Assembly: GCF_030272615.1 (NCBI RefSeq)
Contig: NC_081411.1
Span: 183,354,977 to 183,418,976 of the forward strand
Source: Cryptomeria japonica
Taxonomy: Eukaryota > Streptophyta > Pinopsida > Cupressales > Cupressaceae
Direction: 5' to 3'
DNA length: 64,000 nt
A program made the position numbers and the translations under genes. Positions 11,359-23,757 of this stretch are shown here, in pieces. Every line of letters starts with the position of its first letter. The first letter of the stretch is position 1. The notes under the pieces are model-generated. The model worked only from the letters and a program-made list of their open reading frames with translations. It was not told where the DNA came from and did no database searches.

Positions 11359-12840
11359 TGTAGACATATAAAAATGACCATATTCCTAAATGAATATTTT
11401 ATGTTCATTTCTCTATTTGATTAAATCCAATTTAATTAAATTATCCACATTCCTCTATTTAATTAAGTAAATTACTCAATTTATTTAAATTAAATTCACT
11501 ACACCCATTTAATGAATAAATCATTTTATTCAATTAAATCGCCCCTATCCACTTTTAATTAAATTCAAATTTAATTAAATAGTTGTCCTAAATTAAATAA
11601 ATCTAATTTATTCATTTCTCCAAATTGCAACCAAATTGAATTAAATCATTTATTTCAATTAAATCCTATTATCCCTCCATCCACTTGCAAAATCTCAAAC
11701 CCCTTTCTAATCCCTTCTAGAATCTTCTAATCACTTCTAATTAACCTAACCCCTCCTCTAAAATTTGTCACATCCCTAAGCAAAAGGAAGTCACTTCTCA
11801 AACCCTCAAAGTCTTTGATAACCATTAAAGGCTTTCAACCTTCAACCACTAAATGGCTCAAAGTCTTTGAAAACCATTGAAGGCTTTCAACCTTCAACCA
11901 CTTAATCCCCAAAGTCTCCAATAACCATTAATGGTTAACTCAAACCCTCCTACATGGTTAAAATATTTGTTTTGACTCAACCTTCATCCAACCCAAGGGT
12001 CTCATCAGGCCATTAATGCTTTGACCATGATTATCTCTTAATCATTTGCACAAAGGTTTATCCTTGGATTAACTCTTAATCCAGTGGGTAATCTTAATTT
12101 AGATTTGACCCTTAGCCTCTAGATAACCATGAGGTCTTCTCAAGCCTTTAATGCCTCCAACCTCTTCTCTCAACCCAACCCTATGTTGACACTTGTCACC
12201 ATTTCATTGGTGCAAATTGTGCACATAGATCCCCAACTTTCAAATTCAACCCTTGATTGAATCTTTCAATCCTGACCATCCATTTCCCTATTTTTTCTAT
12301 AAATAGAGCTCTCATTCCTCCATTTTCATGAACAATCATCCTTCAAATTTGTATCATCACACTTATGCTCAAATACATTCAAGCTTTCTCATTTCATATA
12401 TGCTCATCATTTAGCCTCTCTTTAGAATAAAAATTAGACTAAATATGCATGTTTAGAATAATTTCTTTATCATTTTAGTTCAATCATAGACTAAATATAG
12501 TATGCTAGGATAGTATTCATACTAATCTTGTCATCTTATCATTTAGTTTATTGCATTTTAAAGATCATGCATAGCTTATAACACATTTCATACTAAAATC
12601 TATCAGAGCATCCCTCGTTCTTGCATTTGTCATCCCTGAACCATTTTGCTCAGTGATCTGAGAGCAAAACATTGATTTGAGGGACATTGTGAGATAGAGA
12701 ACCATGGGACCCACCTTGGGAAGTTGAGTGATACTACGTTACTCCATAGCTTGCACCAAGAAGTCCTATGTGTGTGTGTGGACTAGTATTTAGAATATTT
12801 TCATATATTGAGTTTTATCAGCCCACTTTTCCCACATACA
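11359..12840 (+). repeat. G1 5' LTR
   Basis: It starts TGTAGACATATAAAAATGACC and ends CCCACATACA. The first 300 bp are very AT-rich with many TTAATTAAAT hairpins. A near-duplicate of about 60 bp (AAAGTCTTTGA..CCTTCAACCAC) occurs around 11805-11910. A TATA box lies at 12298-12306. No gene. Confidence 0.95.
12298..12306 (+). promoter_or_regulatory. G1 LTR TATA box (5' LTR)
   Basis: TATAAATAG about 540 bp before the LTR end, followed by GAGCTCTC. The same box is conserved in the 3' LTR at 30951-30959. It is the likely promoter for genomic RNA and gag-pol. Confidence 0.7.
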
Positions 12841-12844
12841 TTTC

Positions 12845-12862
12845 TGGCGCCCACCGTGGGGC
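12845..12862 (+). promoter_or_regulatory. G1 primer-binding site
   Basis: TGGCGCCCACCGTGGGGC lies four bases after the 5' LTR. TGGCGCC starts are typical of Tat-type Gypsy primer sites; I did not verify which tRNA pairs. It contains a near palindrome, CCCAC-C-GTGGG. Confidence 0.85.
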
Positions 12863-12949
12863 TCGACCCCAAATAACAAATCATTTTTTCAAACTAATGA
12901 CTTTTGCAGGTCCGCGGGAAACAGGAATCGGCGTGTCGGAAACATTCCC

Positions 12950-13294
12950 TAGCGCATCTGGTTAACAGTCTAGCGCATCCCGCTTACTGTTTAGCGCGTG
13001 GGCTCTATACTTTGGCGCGTAAAGACCTTTCTTTAGCGTATAACTTCCACTAATATTTTCCTATAGGTCTCGACGCAGGCGAAACACAGAGTAGCGCATG
13101 CAATAAGCAAAATAGCGCATCCATCCCACAATTCAGTGCTTGTAGGTCATCATTCAGCACGTGCGATTCAAACGTTAGCGCATCAAATTTCCAATTTTCC
13201 TGCAGGTCTCAGCGAGAGAGAAAAAGTGCATTCAGCAAACAGAGTAGCGCATCAAGTGTATATCATAGAGCATGCAGTCTGTTATGTAGCGCAT
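12950..13294 (+). repeat. G1 leader array 1 of the TAGCGCAT motif
   Basis: About ten copies or close variants of TAGCGCAT/TAGCGCGT occur, for example at 12950, 12971, 12992, 13092, 13113, 13176, 13245 and 13287, often about 21 bp apart. The array lies in larger imperfect repeats that each open with a splice-acceptor-like TTTTC/GCAGGTCTC (12908, 13066, 13203). The short frame 13136-13483 is not convincing as a gene. Confidence 0.8.
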
Positions 13295-14756
13295 CCAAGA
13301 CAGAAACAAAAAATTGTAACCGGGAATGAAATTTTAGACTTGTTGAAGTCCACAAAATTCTCTGTTTTTCTAACTACTGTGGTGGTATTTTGCAGGATTT
13401 CTAACATTTTATTGCAAGGGGAAGAGCTTAGTGACTTTTTTTTTAGAACTATAAATTGTTTAAATTTTACTAGCTTGTTCTAGTTAGTTAAAATTTAAAG
13501 TCTTTTTAATTCTAGTTAAAAAAAAAAAAAAAAAAATTGAACTCACCTTACTTTGGGTTGTAAAACGAACCACAACACAACAATTTTCATTTTTGCAAAA
13601 AAGGGATTTAAAACGAACTTCACCATCCTTTGGTGCATAAAAGGATTCACTTCAAATTTCTGTCAAGTAAAAGAATCACACAAGTCCAGAGTCAGTTACA
13701 ACTAAAGAGGGAAGCTCTTCCCTTTTTAGCAATTTCTTTTGCTGACCAAAACATCGAATTTGCTTTGTTGACCATTTCTTTTTCATAGATCAGACAATCA
13801 TTGCTTTGAAAGGATAAAACAAATACCATGTGTTTGTGGAGCAACATCTCCACATAGATTTTAGCAAATCACTAATTTGAAAGGATAAAATAAACCAAAT
13901 TGATTTCTTTGTCTCGAAAGTGGAAGGAATATGCTCTCCCCTTAACTGGGTGACCAAAAATCCAGACCACTCTTACAACTTTCTTTAAATTCAAGCAATA
14001 AAACCTTTAGCAGACCTGCCTTCCCGAGGAGTTGGAATCAACTCTTAAAGCCATTTATGGCCGGTGTGAAGGGAACGGCTTTGATGCCAAGAATTCCAAC
14101 CCACTATAATCAAATGTGGAAAGTGACGAAAGTCCTTTTCAATGGTTGCACGCAGTGATTAGCCTTCCCCTAGTATCCTTGAGATACGTAAAGCCTTTGT
14201 TCTAAAGGTTGGGAAGCCTCCTGAGGAAGTTTATCACTGACGGGCCGAACAGGAAGCCTGATTACGAACCATAGAAATAGAAACTTTGAGCCGAGTCAGT
14301 AACCAGACATTTATAACATCATAGTGCAAGGGTGGAGAAGAATCTGCCCCCAAGATTACTCACCATATATCTCCCAAGATAGCTACTCAACTGTGAAGCG
14401 ATTCACTTTGAGTTAATTTCTAGCAAAAGACAAAAAAAACGGTCGCCCTCTAGGGGGTGACATGGTTGTTTGAGCTGACGGAGTATCGAGACTAGTGGGC
14501 TATGATGTTATTTATGACCCTTGACTAAAGAGTCTTTCTGAAGTGTATTACTTGTATCCAAACCTGTTAAAACATTGGGGATTTGAACACATCCTCGCAG
14601 AACATACACTTTTTGTTAGATTAAGCAAAAATGGTTGTACTTTTTGTGTCGTGCTTGCATTTATTACCTCAGAAAATCATCCATCAAGCTTGAAAAATTC
14701 ACAAAAAATTTTAAAATCGACAAAAACCAAACCAAAGAAAAATCATCAAGGCAGTT
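13295..14756 (+). other. G1 leader, non-coding
   Basis: It contains a poly-A run (about 13520-13536), repeated phrases about TTTGAAAGGATAAAA (13807, 13879), and a stretch at 14010-14540 with many short complementary segments, such as GTCGCCCTCTAGGGGGTGAC near 14440. This looks like structured leader RNA. No protein signal. Confidence 0.5.
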
Positions 14757-15247
14757 TAGCGCATCATAGCAATCTCTTAGTGCGTGGAATACTTCTATTA
14801 GCACATCCAAACGTCTAATTAGCGCATTGGTTCAAAATAGTAGCATTTTTATCATAAGGCAAAACAGTGTAAAGTCTTTTAGCGCATCCGAAAAATAGTC
14901 GAGCGCGTGGAAGAAACATCTTAGCACGTAGGAACCAAAAGTTCGCGCATAAAGTCAAACAGTTAGCGCGTCACAAGCCCAAGGTAGTGCATAGATTTTT
15001 CAACAGTTAGACAACAATTTTTAAATAGTCCTAACTTTAGCGCGTGGAAACCACAAATTAGCGCGTACAGTCAAACAATTAGCGCGTGGCAGACCCAAGA
15101 TAGCGCATAGCTTTGTCAACAGTTAGACAACAATTTTCCAAAAATCCAAACTTTAGCGTGTGTCTAGGGGCAGCTTAGCACGTGTGGTTATTCTTTTAGC
15201 ACATCAAGTAATTTCAGTAGCGCATATAGACTTTGTTCTAGCACGTG
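14757..15247 (+). repeat. G1 leader array 2 of the TAGCGCAT motif
   Basis: Around twenty copies of TAGCGCAT, TAGCGCGT, TAGCACGT and similar occur in about 490 bp, roughly every 20-25 bp. A block of about 110 bp containing several copies is itself duplicated (about 14945-15050 and 15060-15155, sharing CAACAGTTAGACAACAATTTT). All copies read in the gag-sense direction. Confidence 0.85.
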
Positions 15248-17156
15248 ATCTAAAACAGAAAAACAGAGAGCCAACCGAAAAAATTTTGAAAATTTCAAAA
15301 ACCATTTTTAGAAGCCTTTTTCATCAACAACCATTTTTCATCAAACAAGAGTGACAAACAAACCACTAAAACTATTTCTTGAGCTCAATTTGTGTCAAAA
15401 CAAAAGTTGTCAGAATCCTAAACGAATCACACAATAGAGGATGTCTCTCCTATCATAATCCAGAAAATTTCATCATCAGTATCAATAGAATCCTTTACCA
15501 TCTTATGGATTTTTATCTCAAAACACTTGTGTAGACACCTAAAAATGGTCAACGCTTGTGAAGTCATACTTTAACATTTGCGCATTGCCTCATTTTAGGT
15601 TTTTTGCATCACATTAACATTTCTCCTATGTCACGCACTTGGTTTTTATCATTTGCGAACATCGAGTCATTCTTCTACATTCTTCCTTTATCTCGCTCTC
15701 GAATTTGGTCTTGTCGACAACACTATCCAGTCATGATTTTAATCGATCTTATCCTATTGCATCAATGTGTGTGCTTATTTGTCATCATTTTGGACATCGT
15801 CAATCCTAATTAGGGTTTTGTCCTCCAGTCAATCTTGCGATCAATTTGTCATCAATCGTGGCTCTCTTATCAATCTTATCATCAATCTTATCATTTTGGA
15901 CATCGTCAATCCTAATTAGGGTTTTGTCCTCTTTTCAATCTTGTCATCTAGCGATCGGTTTATCAATCTTGTCGTTTTATGATCGATTTGTCATCGATCG
16001 TTGTCATGTTCGATCTTGTCATTTGCGATCGATTTATCATCGATCATGGTCATTTTCAATCCTGTCGTTTTGCAATATATTCTGTCATCGATCGTTGTCC
16101 TCTTATCAATTTTGTCATTTTGCGACCGATTTGTCATCGATCATTGTCTGTCTCAATTATGTCAATTTGGATCAATTTGTCATTGTTCCTCGTCAATTGG
16201 TGCATTTTCTTAATCAATCATTTTGTCGCACTGGTCATTTATCAATTCAAAATCATGACATTAATTATCTTCAATCAAGACCTAATTGTCATTTTCGCAT
16301 TTCTAATTCGTCTTCTAAGGTTTTATGATTTATTCATTTAACCTAATTTGTCATTTCTTCTTCTAGGGTTACTAAATTATTTATTAATCCTAAGTTACAA
16401 TTAAATCTTTATTTAATTGGCTAATTATTCTTCCTCTTGTAAATTAATTAATAAATGACAAATTATTAATTAATTTACCTAATTTCTTCTAGTTCCTAAT
16501 TTCCTATTTTTCCATCAATTTCTAATTCCTAATTGTCATCAATTTCAATTTTCTAATTTTCTTAATTTCCTAATTTCAAATTCCTCCTATTTCTCTCCTA
16601 ATTCTATGGGAATGACATTTCAATTTGTCATAAATTGTCATAATTGACAATCAATCAATTTTGACGTAGAATGTGTCATAATTTGTCATCAATTATCAAT
16701 CAATCAAATTGTGCATGGAAAGTGCATAATTTGTCATAATTTGTCATATTGATTTGCAATTTCCATTTGAATTGCATCATGCTAATCTTGTCATTTATCC
16801 AATTCTTCTATAAATTGGATGATTTTCAATCAAAGCTAATCCGAATCCTTAATCAAACTATCGAACTTACGCTTCTAGTACTCTTGAGCTTTTCATCAAT
16901 CTTGCTTTCAATTGTATGTGCACTTGTAGGTGAGATCCACAAATCCATTGAAGAGGAAAGAAGAACAATGGAGCCGCATGGAAGGAGCATTCAATTCTGC
17001 ATTTGGTTTGCATAATCTTTCATTTTGAATGCTTTGTTTTTATGTCTCTATTGAGTGTGCTTAGGATTAGATCATTGCAATGTGTGATTGAGCTAATAAT
17101 GAATAATATGTCCTTTTATATATTACTTTGATGATTCCTAATTCCGATGCTACAAC
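15248..17156 (+). other. G1 leader with 48-bp minisatellite and AT-rich part
   Basis: From about 15840 to 16200 the phrase TTTGTCATCGATCGTTGTC recurs with starts near 15988, 16034, 16082 and 16131 (period 46-49 bp). A copy of GGACATCGTCAATCCTAATTAGGG occurs at about 15790 and 15898. From 16370 to 16760 the sequence is AT-rich with TTGTCATAATTGTC repeats. Frames of up to 160 codons here are by-products of the repeats. Confidence 0.6.
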
Positions 17157-17729
17157 TTGTTTAAAATTTTCACATTGTCAAATACAATTTCCAGATCAGG
17201 AAGCTTTTATCCATATCATTTGATACGCTTTGTCGTGAAGGGACATCTAAACCTTCACTTTGATAGAGTAAGATTTGAAATTTTCAAAAACAAGAATCAA
17301 CTGAATCCAAACCAATCAAAGGAAACCATTGATCACTCATGCATGACTAATCCTCTTAATCTGAGAAGAAAGAGCCTCTATCGTAACATCACGTTGAAGA
17401 AACAACAACCTAGTTTTTCCAAATTCATCAAGAGAAATAAGTTTTTATACATCAATCGTCAACTCTTCAAATCTCATCGGGTATTCCTTCATCACGTCAA
17501 AAAGTATATCCAAAACAAATCTAGCGAATTTGACAAGGAACCCTTGAAAACAAGAGCATACTGTCAAAAGTCTACTTTTAATCAAACCATAAACCGTGGA
17601 GGAAAAATCAATCTAGCATTCTTACCCAACGAGTGCATCACGTATAACACATCTCGACCAGAACCACCCACCCCCGCGCAACACATCGAAGAGGATTTTA
17701 TCCCCTTTGTCACCGAAAGTTTCTACTAA
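17157..17729 (+). CDS. Small basic ORF directly before gag in G1
   Basis: A 190-codon frame rich in Lys, Arg, Asn, Phe and His, with no domain that I recognise. It overlaps the start of the gag frame by about 20 bases in another phase. Tat-group elements often carry an additional ORF upstream of gag, so this is a candidate, but it could also be chance openness in the leader. There is no visible membrane segment or Cys/His cluster. I would want codon-substitution evidence from other copies. Confidence 0.3.
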   Translation: MFKIFTLSNTISRSGSFYPYHLIRFVVKGHLNLHFDRVRFEIFKNKNQLNPNQSKETIDHSCMTNPLNLRRKSLYRNITLKKQQPSFSKFIKRNKFLYINRQLFKSHRVFLHHVKKYIQNKSSEFDKEPLKTRAYCQKSTFNQTINRGGKINLAFLPNECITYNTSRPEPPTPAQHIEEDFIPFVTESFY

Positions 17730-17730
17730 A

Positions 17731-19281
17731 ATGCCTGTTACTCGCTCTAAAAGTAACAAACAAAGCGAGGCACACGCTGAGTCCAGCATGAATCGAAGAT
17801 TGTCAAATCCTTTTGAAGTTCCACCCGTAGAAAAATATCTGTTGATGCTTACAAGAAAAGGCGTTAAACTTCCTGAAGATTTAGACCCAAACATTTTTCA
17901 AACCGGATCTCGACAATATGCATATCAAGAACAACACAGAAAAGAAGAAACTCACATACCTGAACAACATATTCCAGAGCAACACATTCCAGAACAACGC
18001 ATACCAGAAATGCGTATACCTGAGCTAGAAACACCAGAGCAAAATATACCATTTACTACACCTTTTCAGCTGAGAACCAATACAAGGCAAGAACTTTTCC
18101 CTCGACAAGACAATATACCTTTGGTAGCCCTTACTCAACAAATGCAAATGTTGCAAAGGAAAATACAAGATATGCAACAAGGGACAATAGTGCGGTACTC
18201 TTTAAATGAAATCTGTCCTTACCCATTTGACAGAAGCTTGAACATGGTGCCTTTTCCTCCAAACTCAGACGTTCCCAAATTTGATAAATATGATGGGAAA
18301 AGTGATCCCCGAGATCATGTTTGGGAATTTTGCACACTGAGCCTTGAATTCGCTCATGATGACACCTATTTGATGAGGTTATTCCTCAGAAGCTTGGGAG
18401 GACAAACCATGGAATGGTTATCCAAAATTTTACCACCTGTCAGATCATTTGATGAGTTGGTTAACAAATTCATAACCCACTATTCCTAAAACATCCAACA
18501 TGCCATAACCATGCTAGATGTTTGCAACACCAAACAAAAGAACAACGAAACATTCATGGTGTTCCTCCAATGCTGGTGATGCATGGTATCACGATATCCT
18601 CGAGATATTCCCGAAAAGGAGAAAATGGAAATCTTCATCGATAACTTGAATGGTGAGATGAGTTACAGACTAAAACTTCAATGCATACCATCTTTCGCTA
18701 AATTGATTGAAAATGGCATTCAAGTGGAAGAAGCATGTGTCAAAAAGGGAACACTCAAATTCTACAAGGAAGGAACAAACTCATCAAACTACAATAACCA
18801 AAACAACACCAACCTTGACAAATCTCGATTTTGGACTCGAAACAAAAATGAAGGAAACAATGAAACACATGATCCCAAATCTAAATAACTAGTACTTGCA
18901 TTATCTGGAAATCCTCAAAACACGAAAAATCCTAAAAATGCTACTCCCAGTGCTAACATATATGCGCAAAACACTGATCAAGGATGATTCAACACAAACA
19001 ACACCAATGATACTCAAAGCAAAAACATGAATCCAGGACCTAACAACAATTCACGCAACAATACGAACAATTTCCAAAAGCGTATCTTCACACCACTGGG
19101 ACAATCATTAGAATCAGCATTCAGAGAACTTTTGGCAAACAAGATTCTTTCTTTGCCTCCAATCAACAACTATGAACCCCCAATCAAACCTCCTTGGTGG
19201 AATGATTCACACTATTGTGATTTCCATCGCAACAAGAGTCATAGAACAAATGAGTGCATGAGATTGAAACACATAGTATAG
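17731..19281 (+). pseudogene. G1 gag (capsid and zinc-knuckle part)
   Basis: The start MPVTRSKSNK at 17731 is typical of plant Gypsy gag; the frame is open from 17707. Residues about 75-105 carry a pentapeptide repeat (HIPEQ and variants, six or seven copies). A coiled region (QQMQMLQRKIQDMQQ) precedes CPYPFDRSLNMVPFPP. The retrotransposon gag fold then runs from FDKYDGKSDPRDHVWEF to EMSYRLKLQCIPSF. A CCHC-like knuckle of the form C-x2-H-x4-H-x4-C (CDFHRNKSHRTNEC) is at 19216-19257. It packages the RNA into particles. In-frame stops at 18487, 18577, 18886, about 18985 and 19279, with no frame change, show decay by nonsense mutation. Confidence 0.9.
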
Positions 19282-19284
19282 GAC

Positions 19285-20283
19285 ATGATTGATCGAGGTG
19301 ACTTAACGGTGGATGGTCTCAAGACAAATGATGATCACGGAGCCTTCAAAAATCCTCTCCCCAATTACAAAAAAGATGGAGCATCAACTTCAGATGATAC
19401 ACGCAGAGCTCGTATTAATCACATCTACAACAACACCATCAACCACATATCAGTTGAAGATCATCAAGTCAATGTCATCACCATTCGAGATCAGCCTAAT
19501 CATGAATCTGTCAATGTCACAACCCAAACTCAGAAATATGTCTTGAAAGGACATACTACACCTACAACTACCACACCAAAAATCCAATATGACTTGGTTA
19601 GCCAACTACGCAAGACTCTAGCTCAGATATCTATCCTAGAATTATTGAAACTATCACCAAGGCACAAAGACATATTAGAGCAAGCGCTATTGGAAACCAA
19701 TGTACCTCAAAATCTGGATACAGACAAATTTCAAGCCATGGTTGCCCATATGAGTGAACCTCATAACCTCACCTTCTCAGAATGTGACGATGCTTCCTTG
19801 ATCCATCCACATTATACTCCTCTCCATATCGAAGTCATTGTTTGCAAACACCGAGTCAAAAGAGTCCTAATAGATGGAGGAGCCGGCCTTAATATATGTA
19901 CTTTAAAGCTTATCCGTGCACTAGGCTTCTCAGAAGAATCTATTGATCCCTGCAAAAAGATTACCATAAAAGCATATGATGATGAGGAAAGGTCCTCTAA
20001 AGGAACAGTGATATTGCCTATTCAAGTAGGACCAGTACAAAAGGATACTATATGTCAGGTCTTAGATATTGATCTAACCTACAATATTTTGTTAGGACGA
20101 CCCTGGATACATGAAATGCAAGCAGTACCTTCTACGTATCACCAGTGTGTCAAGTTTTCTTATGATGGACAAGAAATATTCATATCTGCTGATCACAATC
20201 CATTTCAACATTGCAACGCAATGGGGGTAGCCCAGGATAGTTTGGTTCCTCATAATAGAGAAAAGCAGCGATCCTATACATAA
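19285..20283 (+). pseudogene. G1 aspartic protease region
   Basis: This continues the gag frame after a single TAG. DLVSQLRKTLAQISILELL and the following helix-rich segment are a conserved linker in plant Gypsy polyproteins. The protease core is VKRVLIDGGAGLNIC, with the catalytic Asp codon at 19873. Then come KAYDDEERSSKGTVILPIQVG and the flap-like NILLGRPWIHEMQAVPS. The active site reads D-G-G, not D-S/T-G, and G2 has the same, so it is a lineage trait. It would cut the polyprotein. It ends at TAA 20281-20283, and the same frame continues beyond. Confidence 0.9.
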
Positions 20284-20334
20284 GATCAACACACAGCAAA
20301 ATCCAACTCCTTATGGGGAGACTTCAAACAGAAA

Positions 20335-22038
20335 ATGCAAATTAAAGACCAAGGTATGGGAGAATACTCTTTGGAACCATTATGTTTGGCTAAATTGCCA
20401 ACATCCCCTAGATCTCATGGATTGCTTACTACATCAACACATCTGGTTACTCAGCCCATCACCAAATTTGATGGTACTTTCATCCAACTGGGCACTCTCG
20501 CACATGAATCAGAAGACAAAAATGTTCTTAGCTGGTTATATAAAGATGAAGAAGATAATCATAGAGTAGCTACTCTGGACATTGTTCTACCAACACACCT
20601 GTATGGAAAATGCTACTTAATCATGAAGCAAATTGGATATGGCGGTAAAGGACCTATTGGAAAATGCAAAGAAAGAGTCACTGAACCTATAGATCTTCCT
20701 TCACAACCTAGCAGAAACAAAGCAGGATTGGGTTCTAAACTCACGTTCCTATTGAAACAGCCGCCACACCTATGTACCAAACCTCAATGGAAAGTAAAGA
20801 AGAAGTACAAAGAAGATTCCTGGTAGGAAGCACTCTTTGAATCAGCAGAAACAATCCGCAAGGCACGGGAACATCAAGATCAGAAGTTACATCAGGAAAA
20901 GCTTCTAAGTCATAAGAAGGCCCTATCTGCAGTAGTGGCTCATATTCAGACACCAATATCTCAAGAACAAATCATGTCATCTCTAGATATCGTTCTTCCT
21001 CCCCGAGGAAGTACAGTCTATGAACAAATCTAGAAAGTAGAGGATGGATCTGACACATAATCAACAAAAACCATCAAAATGGTATCCATCATCAAAGATT
21101 TCTTTTCACCATATAACATACCTATTTACAGCACAAATAGAATCTGGGATGATGCCTACGAGACTGATTCCAATGAATATGAATGGGGTACCTGCTCCAA
21201 TGCTACTACAGATATCCCTAGTGATACTGATTCTATATCTATCTCCCAAGAAGAACATAACGCAGAAGATAGACCTCTTGAATTTGGACCGCAGAATATC
21301 TATGACGCTGAGGAAAGCGAACAAGAACATTATAAGCAAGTATATGTAGAGGATAATACCATCGAAGACCTCGACAAAATCCTGAACTTCTTTAAAACCA
21401 AGAACAATCACGATGAAAACTCTGTTCTAACACTCACAGTAGCCGAACTTAATCCACCTAATGATTCCTTACCACATGTCTTTCCTTACCTCATCGATTG
21501 GGATGAACCTGAAATCCATGATATACCAATTTTCTCCAATGATGAATCTATTATCCATTACCTATGTACCGTAAATCCAGAAACAGGCTCTACTAGTGAA
21601 CAAAATAACGATGTCTACAAACCAGGGAGTGCCAACTCTCTCAGTCACAAAAATGAACCAAATAAAGGATCTGATGCTGAAAACCAGTCAATGGCAGCTC
21701 TAGATCACAAAAAAGTAAAAATAAAGGATGCATCTGAGGGTGAAAACATTTTTAAGGCACCTAACGATGGGAGACTTGACACACTTCCTGAGCACTTTCA
21801 TGAGCAATCGCCCATATTGATTGAGCCCACTCAATCAATCAACATTAGTACCACAGAAGCAGTTAGGAACCTACACCTTGCAGAATCTCTGACAGAGGCA
21901 GAAAGATCAGCGTTCATCATTTTCTTCAAAGAACAACAAATTAACTTTGCTTGGTCCTATGTGGATATGCCTGGAGTGGATCCACACTTAATCATGCATC
22001 ACTTGTCCATCTCTACAGGAGTTAAGCCAGTCAAGTAA
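20335..22038 (+). pseudogene. G1 protease-RT spacer with G-patch-like segment
   Basis: Same frame as gag and PR. The first part has MKQIGYGGKGPIGKCKERV and AGLGSKLTF, a Gly-patterned stretch resembling the G-patch found between PR and RT in some plant Gypsy elements. The second part (21079-22038) is acidic and poorly conserved, then joins LTEAERSAFIIFFKEQQINFAWSY, the usual lead-in to RT. Stops at about 20824, 21031, 21057 and 22036 interrupt it. Function beyond linker is unknown to me. Confidence 0.7.
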
Positions 22039-23757
22039 AAGCTACGAAAGATGAATCCATAGGTGGCACTTATGGTCAAAACTGAACTAAAGAAATTATT
22101 AGATGTTGGATTCATCCGACCCATTGACTATGCAAAATGGATTTCCAACATCGTTCCAGTATCAAAACCAGATGGTAGTATCAGAATATGCACTGACTTC
22201 AGAGACGTCAACAAACCTTGTCCAAAAGACGACTTTCCTCTGCCCAGTATCGACATCATTGTAGATCTCACAGCAAGCCATGCAATGCTCTCACTAATGG
22301 ACGGTTTCTCAGGCTATAACCAAATCAAAATAGCTCCAGAAGATCAAGATAAAACCGCGTTCACTTGTCCTTGGGGAACGTACTGTTGGAATGTTATGCC
22401 TTTCGGCCTGAAGAATGCAGGGGCCACTTATCAAAGAGCAATGACCACAATATTCCATGACATGATGCACACATTTATGGAAGACTATGTGGATGACTTA
22501 CTAGCTAAATCCTTCACGAGAGCAGAACATCTTGGTATCCTAACAAAAATCTTTGATCGATTGGAGAAATTCCAAGTCAGGCTTAACCCTAAGAAATGTG
22601 TCTTTGGGGTTACATCAGGCAAGTTACTAGGCTACATAGTCTCAGCTAAGGGTATTGAAGTTGATCCAGCAAAGGTACAAGCCATCATGGACATGCCACC
22701 ACCAAAGAATATCAGTCAACTCAGATCTCTCCAAGGATGACTTCAATCAATTAGGCGATTCATCGCTCAGCTAGCAAATAAAATTTTACCATTTAACCAT
22801 TTACTACACAAAAATGTACCCTTCAAATGGGAGGCCAAGTGTGCAGAATCTTTTTACCAAATCAAACAGTACCTGATGAATCCACCGGTTTTGGTACCAC
22901 CAGTCGCAGAAAAGCCTCTTATTTTATATATCTCAACAACAGATATATCACTGGGGGCACTATTGGCACAAGAAGATCAACAAGGAAAGGAAAGCGCCAT
23001 ATATTACATCAGTAGAACATTGAATGGCTATGAACTCAACTATACATTCATTGAAAAGGCTTGCCTAATAGTGGTCTTCGCATCTCAGAAGTTCCGACAT
23101 TATATGCTAGCACACACCATCAAGTTGGTCGCAAAAATTGATCCTCTCAAATATCTACTTAGCAAGGTAGCTCTTACAGGCCGATTGGCTAAATGGATCA
23201 TGATTCTCAGTGAATTTGACATCCAATACACAGAAAGACAAGCCATGAAAGGACAAGCAATTGCAGATCAGTTGGCTGAGGCACCGTTACCAGGAAAACA
23301 CACCATGAAGATTGAATTTCCAGATAGGGACGTTCTTACTCTTTCTACTAAACAATGGACCCTGTACTTTGATGGATCTTATACACAACATGGTTCAGGT
23401 GTCGGCATTTTATTCATCACTCCTAAAGGACACACTATACCAAGATCATATAGGCTTATGTTTCCATGCACAAATAATGTGGCTGAATATGAGGCACTGG
23501 TCATAGGCATCAAAATGGCCATAGAATGGAAAATCACAGAGTTAAAAGTCTATGGGGACTCACAACTGGTCGTCCATCAAATCAACAATGACTATCAGAC
23601 AAAGGATGACAAGCTACTACCCTACAAGCGAATGGTGGATGATTTCAAATAGTATTTTGTACACATCACCTTCGAGCAAATACCAAGGTTGAACAACAAA
23701 GCAGCCGATGCAATGGCTACTATCACTTCCTTACTACAAATTCCAGAACAATAGAGT
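22039..23757 (+). pseudogene. G1 reverse transcriptase, RNase H and second RNase H
   Basis: RT runs from ELKKLLDVGFIRPI through VSKPDGSIRICTDFRDVNK, LMDGFSGYNQIKI, MPFGLKNAGATYQ and the catalytic YVDD at 22486-22497, to NPKKCVFGV. The first RNase H follows (LYISTTDISLGALLAQ, ELNYTFIEKACLIVVFASQK). A second, archaeal-type RNase H starts WTLYFDGSYTQHGSGVGIL at about 23356, with NVAEYEALVIGIKMA and VYGDSQLVVHQI; this tandem arrangement marks the Tat lineage. A TGA at 22738 replaces what should be Arg, and TAGs fall at about 22060, 23650 and 23752. The frame is otherwise continuous with gag. Confidence 0.95.

Noticed and set aside
15846-16341. Frames of 120-160 codons with hydrophobic Ile/Leu/Ser-rich translations
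   Set aside because: All three phases stay open because of the TCATCGATC minisatellite; no domain.
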